The notes beneath the pieces were generated by a model. That model made no database searches, was not told the DNA's origin, and worked only from the letters and a program-made list of their open reading frames with translations. This document shows, piece by piece, positions 17,699 through 23,915 of a stretch of DNA of 64,000 nucleotides; positions within the stretch are counted from its first letter, which is position 1, and every line of letters begins with the position of its first letter. The DNA is taken from the NCBI RefSeq assembly GCF_002419815.1, contig NZ_DIGV01000018.1, positions 1-64,000 of the forward strand, in the 5' to 3' direction. The translations under genes were made by a program, and so were the position numbers. The stretch is from Brevundimonas sp. UBA5713 (GTDB lineage: Bacteria; Pseudomonadota; Alphaproteobacteria; Caulobacterales; Caulobacteraceae).

Positions 17699-18031
17699 AT
17701 GAGCCAAATCAAGGACAAGCCTGATATCAAGCCGTTTCCCGTCCAGGAGACGAGCGCCTGCTTGTTGGCAGAGCTGACCTCCCTGGCGGAAAGTGAGCTT
17801 AAACTGCAGGGGCTGACGCCTCCCGATACCCCGGGTGCCCTACTCACCACTAAAATCCGACTAGATTCCCTGACGGTCGTAGACGTGACCTTGGCGCTTG
17901 AGGACATTCTCGGGTTCGAGCCCAAGAATATCGTCCAGACGGGTGGCTACGATTCTATCCAGGCCGCCTTGGATCACATGATGCCAAGGCTTGAGGCGGC
18001 CTGGAAAAAAAACTATCCGGCTGGTGCATAA
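17699..18031 (+). CDS. Acyl-carrier-protein-like small protein
   Basis: A 110-residue acidic helical protein. LDSLTVVDVTLALEDILGFEP (from residue 55) closely resembles helix II of acyl/peptidyl carrier proteins: the DSL triplet carries Ser57, the position that receives 4'-phosphopantetheine in ACPs. A final helix (DSIQAALDHMMPRL) completes an ACP-like pattern. The N-terminal ~20 residues are an extension. No fatty acid, polyketide or peptide synthetase gene is nearby, so it is an orphan carrier in a protease and nucleotide cassette. It could tether an acyl group, or be an ACP fold used as an adaptor. The ATG has GGAGGA 6 nt upstream, and its stop overlaps the XRE start (TAATG). Confidence 0.65.
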   Translation: MSQIKDKPDIKPFPVQETSACLLAELTSLAESELKLQGLTPPDTPGALLTTKIRLDSLTVVDVTLALEDILGFEPKNIVQTGGYDSIQAALDHMMPRLEAAWKKNYPAGA

Positions 18032-18378
18032 TGGAGGACGACGAACAAGCCCGTCGTAGCTTGGGGGAACGGCTTCGTGAGGCGCGGGAGTATCTCGGCC
18101 TTAAGCAGGATGAGGTGGCCGCGCATCTTAAGCTGCCCCGCACGGCCCTTACAGGGATTGAAAGCGGGCAGCGACGTGTGGAAGCAATCGAACTTACCCG
18201 TCTTGCTCGTCTCTATCGACAGTCCGTGGGGTATCTAACCGGAAGCGAAGGACCGCCAGATTTGCCTCCCGATGTAGCCCATCTGGCGCGCCAGGCAGCC
18301 GACTTGTCGCAAAAAGACCGGGAGGAATTGAGCCGCTTCACAGAGTTTCTTTTGGCGCGTGCTCGAAAGACGGACTGA
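18031..18378 (+). CDS. XRE-family transcriptional regulator
   Basis: A 115-residue DNA-binding protein. An N-terminal helix-turn-helix of XRE/Cro type (LGERLREAREYLGLKQDEVAAHLKLP... IESGQRRVEAIELTRLARLY, residues ~10-65) is followed by a short helical tail. It is translationally coupled to the carrier-like protein upstream and lies 3 nt before the ImmA/IrrE gene. XRE repressor plus ImmA-type peptidase is a known switch, for example ImmR/ImmA of ICEBs1, in which the peptidase cleaves the repressor. It probably controls this operon. Confidence 0.88.
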   Translation: MEDDEQARRSLGERLREAREYLGLKQDEVAAHLKLPRTALTGIESGQRRVEAIELTRLARLYRQSVGYLTGSEGPPDLPPDVAHLARQAADLSQKDREELSRFTEFLLARARKTD

Positions 18379-18381
18379 CAA

Positions 18382-19395
18382 ATGGCGAGGAATTATCAGG
18401 AGGCTGTAAGGAACGGAGTGGCGGCCGCCGGACGGCTGCATAGAAAGTTCGATCTTCGCGCCCAACTGGAAGCCCAGCCGGGTGCCATAGATGTATTTGA
18501 TCTGATCGCGGCGCTCGATACCCCCCTGATGGTTAGACCTTTGGACGGTCTTCTGGGTGCGTTCATCAACGACCCCATTCCGGGAATTATGATCACCACA
18601 CAACGCCCGCTCAGCATCCAGCGATTCACCGCCGCGCATGAGCTGGGACATTCGACCCTCGGACATCGGCCAAGTCTCGATGACGAGGTACAGGTCTTGC
18701 GACGCGCGCCCGGTCGCGATCTCAGTCCCGGCTTCCAAGAGACAGAGGCCGACGCCTTCGCCGCAGCCCTGCTGATGCCCCGCTGGCTGATAACAGCCCA
18801 TTGCGCCAGGCAGGGTTGGCGGGCTGTTGATCTCGAACGTCCGCTAGTCGTTTATCAGCTGGCGCTTCGCCTAGGCGTGAGCTTCGAGGCCATGACTCGC
18901 ACCTTGGAACGCTACGACCTACTCGATGCTGCCCAGCGCGAGACCGTCTTGGCGACCAAGCCTCGGATCTTAAAGGCCGAGCTCCTCGGCGACTTCACCC
19001 CCACGTCTTATCACGGCGACGTATGGCTTATAACCGAGAAGGATCAAGGCGGAAGGATCGATGGAAGCCGCGGAGACCTGTTCGTCATCCGTGTCCAGGA
19101 ACTCGGCTCGGCCGGCTATCTCTGGGATTTCGACACTCTTCAGGCCAGCGGCCTAGTCGTCCTCCGCGACACCCGGCTTGTTGGTGCCATGGACAGTATC
19201 GGCGCTCCAATCGAGCGTGAGGTTCTGGCGGGACCTAACGGCGAGGATGTTGAGGGGGCTTTAGATCTGCGCCAGAGCCGACCCTGGCTCAAGGACCCGC
19301 CGATCGCTGCGTTAGCTGTGACCTTCGACTTATCAGGCCCCGAGGTGTCTGGCCTTTCACGCGCGGAACGTCGCCGTTGGTTGGCGGCAGCCTAA
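18382..19395 (+). CDS. ImmA/IrrE metallopeptidase fused to a chagasin-like (I42) cysteine-protease inhibitor domain
   Basis: A 337-residue protein. Residues ~25-190 are an ImmA/IrrE (COG2856) zinc peptidase: AAHELGH gives the HEXXH ligands His86, Glu87 and His90, and the ETEADAFAAALLMP block (120-133) supplies the third ligand. Residues ~200-320 look like the inhibitor fold of chagasin/ICP (family I42). LGSAGYLW (241-248) matches the family loop NPTTGY-x-W, and RPW (300-302) matches its conserved RPW loop, each followed by beta-strand-like sequence. Chagasin-type domains block papain-family enzymes, and the next gene, 1 nt downstream, encodes a papain-family peptidase. The metallopeptidase assignment is firm; the inhibitor assignment rests on two short motifs and context. 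Confidence 0.82.
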   Translation: MARNYQEAVRNGVAAAGRLHRKFDLRAQLEAQPGAIDVFDLIAALDTPLMVRPLDGLLGAFINDPIPGIMITTQRPLSIQRFTAAHELGHSTLGHRPSLDDEVQVLRRAPGRDLSPGFQETEADAFAAALLMPRWLITAHCARQGWRAVDLERPLVVYQLALRLGVSFEAMTRTLERYDLLDAAQRETVLATKPRILKAELLGDFTPTSYHGDVWLITEKDQGGRIDGSRGDLFVIRVQELGSAGYLWDFDTLQASGLVVLRDTRLVGAMDSIGAPIEREVLAGPNGEDVEGALDLRQSRPWLKDPPIAALAVTFDLSGPEVSGLSRAERRRWLAAA

Positions 19396-19396
19396 G

Positions 19397-20080
19397 ATGG
19401 GAGTCATAGATATCAAAACTGATTTGCGCCATCGCTTCGGTTCGGCTCGTGACCAAGGTCCACGTCCGACCTGTCTAGCCTTCGCGGCCAGCGATCTCCA
19501 CGCTGCGATGCGTCCTGGCTGGGTACCACTGTCCTGCGAGGCGGCCTTCTACCATGCCCAGATGCGCGCAGGTTTTCCGCCCTCTTCAGGCGCGGGTCTG
19601 GACTTCATGTTGGACGCCCTGCGTGAAGACGGCCAGCCCGCCGAAGAGCACTGGCCCTATGACCCGACGCCCGCCGCGAACGACGCTTGGGGTAGGCCGC
19701 CGGTAAATGGCGAACGGTTCACCCGCAATGGGCAGGCTTTGCCCTTCGGCTGGACCGCAATCATTGACGCCCTTCAGTCTAACCGGCCGGCGCTGATCTT
19801 ACTGAAGCTCTCCGCCAGCTTCTACCGACCGGACGCCGCTGGGGTTGTATGCCCAGCGCCCGGCGAGGTCGGAGATCCAGCACTAGGCCATGCTGTTCTA
19901 GCAGTTGGGCACGGCGAGATGGCCGGAGCCCCGGCCATCCTGGTTCGAAATAGTTGGGGCACCGGCTGGGGTGTCGCCGGTTATGCTTGGCTGACACGGA
20001 ACTATGTCGAGACTCGCCTCTACGGTTTCGCTCTTCTCGAAGAGGACGATCATGTATCTGCCCATTCCGCCGCAGCCTGA
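19397..20080 (+). CDS. Cytosolic papain-like C1 family cysteine peptidase
   Basis: A 227-residue protein with the complete papain tetrad: Gln20 and Cys26 in RDQGPRPTCLAFA, His165 in LGHAVLAVGHG, and Asn185 in VRNSWGTGWG. It lacks both the inhibitory pro-peptide and a signal peptide, so it would be made active in the cytoplasm unless held in check. The chagasin-like domain of the preceding gene is the natural candidate inhibitor. It starts just after the ImmA gene stop and overlaps the ThyA-like gene by 29 nt. Substrate unknown. Confidence 0.9.
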   Translation: MGVIDIKTDLRHRFGSARDQGPRPTCLAFAASDLHAAMRPGWVPLSCEAAFYHAQMRAGFPPSSGAGLDFMLDALREDGQPAEEHWPYDPTPAANDAWGRPPVNGERFTRNGQALPFGWTAIIDALQSNRPALILLKLSASFYRPDAAGVVCPAPGEVGDPALGHAVLAVGHGEMAGAPAILVRNSWGTGWGVAGYAWLTRNYVETRLYGFALLEEDDHVSAHSAAA

Positions 20081-20846
20081 TTGTTTCAGCGCGTGGCGCG
20101 CCGCGGTCCAGGCAGTTGACGATTGTCCGGGCCATGAGGCCCAGAACGTCATCATCGACATAGCCGATCCGCTTGCGCGGTCCACCCTCGCCGATCCCGC
20201 GGTAACGCTCGTGGACAACTTCCTCAGACAGTGGAACGCTAAGCCGATCGAGACGGTGGCCAATACGCTGTTCCCCGCCGCGCTGCATCGACGGTACGGA
20301 TCGCCGGACTTTTACACTCGGTTCGTAGATTATGTTTTGCCCGCGGCCGCGCGCGGGGGAGACCGTTGGTCCGGTTACTATTTCGAGCGGATGATCAATC
20401 TGCCACGTCCTGATGGAGGCGTTGCTTTCAATCAGCTGGACAACATCGTCGACCGTCTGAAGGATCCCTCAGTCAAAGCGCTCAACAAGTTCGAGCTCTC
20501 AGTCTTCGACCCTTTGCGCGATGTCGACCGATCTCCCTATGGTGGTCAGTGCCTGAGCCACGCTAGCTTCAAACCTGAACGGACGACTAAGGGAGATCTG
20601 CTGCATCTAACCGTGCTGTACCGCAATCACTATTATATTGAGAAACTGCTCGGTAATCTGATCGGTCTGGGGCGGCTGATGGCCTTCGTAGCCCAAGAGG
20701 CGAATCTTCAGGTTGGAGCCCTGACCGTCGTCTCGTCGCACGCGATTATCGACCAGCCCCGCAATCGCACCAAGCAAACCGCCTCGCGCGCCGCCATTAA
20801 GGGTATGTTGGCCGACTGTGATGCTCTAGATGAACGTAGAAGGTAG
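20052..20846 (+). CDS. Thymidylate-synthase-like protein
   Basis: A 264-residue protein with the core of the ThyA fold: QCLSHASF with the candidate nucleophile Cys167, LYRNHY with Arg191, and GNLIGLGRLMAFVAQEANLQVG with Asn202 exactly 11 residues after the arginine, as in E. coli ThyA (Arg166/Asn177). SSHAII (His230) matches the distal histidine. The serine and aspartate of the usual RSxD motif are replaced (Asn192, Tyr194), and the N-terminal third does not resemble ThyA. It may act on an unusual pyrimidine nucleotide, or be a divergent family member. The ATG at 20052 has AGAGGA upstream. It converges on the UDG-like gene with a 21-nt overlap. Confidence 0.75.
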   Translation: MYLPIPPQPDCFSAWRAAVQAVDDCPGHEAQNVIIDIADPLARSTLADPAVTLVDNFLRQWNAKPIETVANTLFPAALHRRYGSPDFYTRFVDYVLPAAARGGDRWSGYYFERMINLPRPDGGVAFNQLDNIVDRLKDPSVKALNKFELSVFDPLRDVDRSPYGGQCLSHASFKPERTTKGDLLHLTVLYRNHYYIEKLLGNLIGLGRLMAFVAQEANLQVGALTVVSSHAIIDQPRNRTKQTASRAAIKGMLADCDALDERRR

Positions 20847-21506
20847 TTCTAGCTCGGCGAAGCTAGGTTGGATGTTGGCGACCCCGTAGATTGCGTGCAT
20901 GCCCGCCACGAATTCGGCTTGGCCACCGTAGCTGGGGTGCCGCACCGCATCACATGCGACGCCGAGCTCCCCTAGGGCTTGGCTGGCGTCCCGACCTATT
21001 GCCACGATCTTAGCCGGCTGCACCATCTCGATTAACGCTTCCAGAAAGGGCCATGTTACATCTCGCTCCACACGGGTATGAGATCGGTTCGACATCGGAT
21101 CTTGGGCAAGGTGCGGATGGAAAGGAAAGACGTTCCACAGCATAGTGGGCCGCTGCACTCTCCGCAGAACGCTCCAAACGACCGCCGCAGTCCGCTCCGC
21201 CACAACCGGCCCCTCGGTGGCCCTGACTAATTTGATGTCGCCCATAAGGGCAGAAGCCGAGGAGAGATGCACCTCATCCGTCAGGGGCACCCCGGTCCGC
21301 CGTCCGCCACGATAGCCGAGGTCTCGTCCGATCCACATGGTGGCATTGTCCACCTCAACCGCCCGTTCCAGGAAAAGGCGCAGGTTTTCTCGACGCAACA
21401 AAGGCGCGTCGACCCGGTCGTAGTCGGCGCACTGGTCGCGCCAGGGATTGAAAACATTCGGAAGGGAGACGCTTTGGAGCGCATCTAAAAAGCCGGTAGG
21501 TGTCAT
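20826..21506 (-). CDS. Uracil-DNA-glycosylase-superfamily protein
   Basis: A 226-residue protein. A first motif (MWIGRDLGYRG, residues 57-67) corresponds to the UDG substrate loop. NVFPFHPH lies near 125, and HPSYGGQAEF (190-199) matches the C-terminal HPS loop of the superfamily, which inserts into the minor groove. The first motif departs from the GQDPY of canonical Ung, so the target base could be something other than plain uracil. The start at 21506 overlaps the MazG stop (ATGA), showing coupling; open frame continues upstream but in the MazG region. DNA glycosylases can act in phage defence, as Brig1 does against modified phage DNA. Confidence 0.8.
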   Translation of the reverse strand: MTPTGFLDALQSVSLPNVFNPWRDQCADYDRVDAPLLRRENLRLFLERAVEVDNATMWIGRDLGYRGGRRTGVPLTDEVHLSSASALMGDIKLVRATEGPVVAERTAAVVWSVLRRVQRPTMLWNVFPFHPHLAQDPMSNRSHTRVERDVTWPFLEALIEMVQPAKIVAIGRDASQALGELGVACDAVRHPSYGGQAEFVAGMHAIYGVANIQPSFAELELPSTFI

Positions 21507-22678
21507 GATGCGAGAGGTTCTACACACAAAGAACGGGCCTCGAAATCCAAGATCACCCGGCCGCGGCGGTGCTGACGCAAATATCGGAAGACTTCGTATC
21601 CTTGGAGGATTGCCTCCTCCCAAAGCCACAGGGGTAGACGGTCCGCCTCGTAGCCTGCCACGAATTGCTTGATCTGTTTGAGCAGATCCAATGGCATTTT
21701 CCCTATCTCGACCCCCTCGAAATAGTTTAGCCGCTGAGCTTGTCCGAACACCCAAGTCGAGACGCCCTCCTCAATCAGAATTGCTCGAGCACCGTCCTCG
21801 GCTTCGTCGATCTGCGGCTGGCTCTTGCGCTTCAAACGCATCAATGCCCGTGTCACCGGCGACCACCCGAGCACGGCGACGAACGCGTAGTGGAAAACAT
21901 CATGAAACCGATAATCATCGGGTTCTAAAGAATTATCGGTGAGGCGGTCGCCAATGAATAGAGCGTTACAGCGTTGAAAAACATAGTCCTTACCCCCTAC
22001 ACGCTTCTCATAGACCTCTACCTCCAGCCGACGCGGTAGTTGTTCGTCAGGGTCCGCGTCAGCGTCGAACGGCTCCGGATACTCCCTCTTCTCCGGCCAT
22101 CTATCAAAGATTTTGTAGGTGTTCTTGACAGCCGCCCCCTCCAAGGTCAGGCGAGCCTCGCGCGACGCCCGCAGCAGACGAGTAAAGATCGTCGCCAGTC
22201 GAGTAGGCAGAAGGCTCTCATCGACCTCAAGTCGGTGAGCCTGGAAATCCCCGATGAGCTGGCCCACGTCAGAAGAGAGATTAAGTAACGTTTCCTCGAA
22301 GTTGGCGGTCGGCTCGCCTCCCGGCGCGATCGGATGAGGTTGGAGCGCCTCAAAGGTCAGCGTCGGATCGCCGACACCTCTCCACTGAGTATCTTGTCTA
22401 TAGATATGGGCGGCGATAGCGCTAAGGGCCACTCCCCCGCGTCGCGCCACTGCCGCGAGATACCAAAGGACGTCTCCCAACTCCTCGGCAACGGCGTCGG
22501 AATGGCTGCGATATGAGGCAGGATCGCGTTGCTTTTTCTTCAGTTCGCTCAGTAGGCTTCCTACCTCTCCGAATAACCCGAGAAGGGGAAAGGCGAGCGA
22601 TTGGCCTTCCACACCGCGGTCCGTTCTTGCCGCATCTGCGGCGTATCTCTCCACCGTTAACGGTTTATAGTCGTCCAT
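21503..22678 (-). CDS. MazG-like nucleotide pyrophosphohydrolase with a conserved C-terminal domain
   Basis: A 391-residue protein. Residues ~25-95 form a MazG-type all-alpha NTP pyrophosphatase: Glu38 in FGEVGSLLSE and the EELGD block (Glu66, Asp69) bind Mg. The usual ExxE is degenerate here, with Ser41 in the second position. A helical middle follows. The C-terminal region has strongly patterned motifs (IGDRLTDNS, YRFHDVFHYAF, GWSPVTRAL, KRKSQPQIDEAEDGARA) that I recall from long MazG-like proteins but cannot name. It probably hydrolyses nucleotide triphosphates to monophosphates. It is first in a two-gene operon with the UDG-like gene. Confidence 0.8.
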   Translation of the reverse strand: MDDYKPLTVERYAADAARTDRGVEGQSLAFPLLGLFGEVGSLLSELKKKQRDPASYRSHSDAVAEELGDVLWYLAAVARRGGVALSAIAAHIYRQDTQWRGVGDPTLTFEALQPHPIAPGGEPTANFEETLLNLSSDVGQLIGDFQAHRLEVDESLLPTRLATIFTRLLRASREARLTLEGAAVKNTYKIFDRWPEKREYPEPFDADADPDEQLPRRLEVEVYEKRVGGKDYVFQRCNALFIGDRLTDNSLEPDDYRFHDVFHYAFVAVLGWSPVTRALMRLKRKSQPQIDEAEDGARAILIEEGVSTWVFGQAQRLNYFEGVEIGKMPLDLLKQIKQFVAGYEADRLPLWLWEEAILQGYEVFRYLRQHRRGRVILDFEARSLCVEPLAS

Positions 22679-23399
22679 TCCTGAGCCCCCATTACCATTT
22701 CATTGTTATTCAAACGATTCGGAGGCGACGTCTCCCACCGGCTCTCGCTTCCAGCGGCACACATTCCGGTCGAAACACTGGAGATGGTGTTCAAGAAACG
22801 CATCAGGCCGCGAAATGCGGACCTTCCTAGTGGCTGCAAAGAGTCAGAAGCGGACGCTCGTCTCGCTTTTGCCGCTTATCCACAAGCTATTGAAGCCTAG
22901 TGTTTTCACACTCTTCACACCTCACAAATCGCCCAAGCGATTTCGGACTTGCAACACAAATGCAGGCGACGACTGCAACGGCTACATTACTGAATCTGTA
23001 TCTATCTTGCCGTTAAAACAGCCATTTATGGCTGCAACACTTTCCGAACCTGTGCAGTCTGCGAAATGTGCTGGAGTTCTGAGGATTAGAACTCGTGTCA
23101 GAGTCCCAGTTTTCTGAGACTCACAGTGAGACTGGGGTTCGGACCGAATTTATGGTGCCGATATTATTGGACTCGGTTCCCATTAAATCGGACTCGCAGG
23201 TCTAAGCTGCTTGCGCGTTCTCAGCTTCAAGTACGTGACTCACAGCGGTAAAAACAAGCTCATTGGCTGTCACTCGTCGCTGCGCTGCTGCGTCACGAAC
23301 TACATTCGTAAAACTGACCGAGCCTGGATGCTGACGTGTATGGCAGCCTTCCATCCGACACAACGCCAGAGTCAATAATCAGCATTTCGGGATTTAGGA
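22679..23399 (+). other. 720-nt non-coding stretch between the MazG gene and tRNA-Val
   Basis: No open frame here resembles a protein. The strand feeding the MazG gene has AACAATGAAATGGTAAT (22691-22707, minus strand), similar to the operator-like site at 17665. A perfect DnaA-box consensus TTATCCACA lies at 22876-22884, followed by two TTCACAC repeats. AAATCGC and GCGATTT form a hairpin at 22926-22943. Further on, short inverted repeats occur near 23100-23140. This looks like the worn boundary of an acquired segment. Confidence 0.5.
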
Positions 23400-23476
23400 T
23401 GGTGGGCGGCGAGGGATTCGAACCCCCGACCCTCTCGGTGTAAACGAGATGCTCTGACCAGCTGAGCTAGCCGCCC
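23400..23476 (-). tRNA. tRNA-Val (anticodon UAC)
   Basis: A complete cloverleaf can be read on the minus strand. GGGCGGC pairs with GCCGCCC, the anticodon loop TTTACAC gives UAC, and GGTTCGAATCC is the T-arm. CCA is encoded. Its 3' end points toward the accessory cassette, the usual orientation for a tRNA used as an integration site. Confidence 0.96.
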
Positions 23477-23526
23477 GTTCGCATTCGGCCTTGGCCGCTG
23501 CGGACCGCCTCTTTGCCCTTGATTTG

Positions 23527-23802
23527 CTATCCGTTCAAGACGCTTTTTAATCCTTCCCCAGCTCTAAATCGCGCTGTGCGCGATGCGGGGCGGAAAACAG
23601 TCTCTCCAGTACGTGGATTTCGGGCCGTTCCTTCGGCGCGTTCGGACAGATGGAAGCTGCCGAAGCCGGTGATTCGCACATCGCGACCGTCTTTCAAGGT
23701 CATGGCGATGTGATCCGTCAGCGCCTCCAGAGCCAGCTTGGCCTGATCGCGGCTGATTCCCGAAGCCTGCGCCATACGACCGATGATTTCCGACTTACTC
23801 AC
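23527..23802 (-). CDS. hup: DNA-binding protein HU
   Basis: A 91-residue histone-like protein. SKSEIIGRMAQASGISRDQAK is the N-terminal dimerisation helix pair, GFGSFHLSERAEGTARNPRTGE is the HU/IHF signature, and the DNA-wrapping arm follows. The GTG at 23802 is chosen because GGGGGAT lies 7 nt upstream and the family normally begins with M-x-KSE; an ATG at 23829 would add nine atypical residues. It lies downstream of lon on the same strand, a common arrangement in proteobacteria. Confidence 0.95.
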   Translation of the reverse strand: MSKSEIIGRMAQASGISRDQAKLALEALTDHIAMTLKDGRDVRITGFGSFHLSERAEGTARNPRTGETVFRPASRTARFRAGEGLKSVLNG

Positions 23803-23856
23803 GACTATCCCCCAAACAAATCTATGCACCGGCCATTCGTATAGCGCTGTTGGGGA

Positions 23857-23892
23857 AATAAAAAATGCGGCCCGATCACTCAGGCCGCATTT
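23857..23892 (-). terminator. Rho-independent terminator after lon
   Basis: Read on the minus strand, AATGCGGCC pairs with GGCCGCATT across a 10-nt loop and is followed directly by a T-run. It lies 25 nt beyond the lon stop, between lon and hup. Confidence 0.85.
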
Positions 23893-23915
23893 CCTATAGC
23901 TTTGACGTCTAGGCC

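Noticed and set aside
22513..23117. Short + strand frames of 60-105 codons in the non-coding stretch
   Set aside because: No ribosome sites, no family resemblance and biased residue use; several are antisense to the MazG gene.
23400..23423. Attachment-site direct repeat of the tRNA-Val 3' end
   Set aside because: I searched by eye near 13.2 kb and around 0-1 kb for the last ~20 nt of the tRNA and found no second copy; no integrase is present either.
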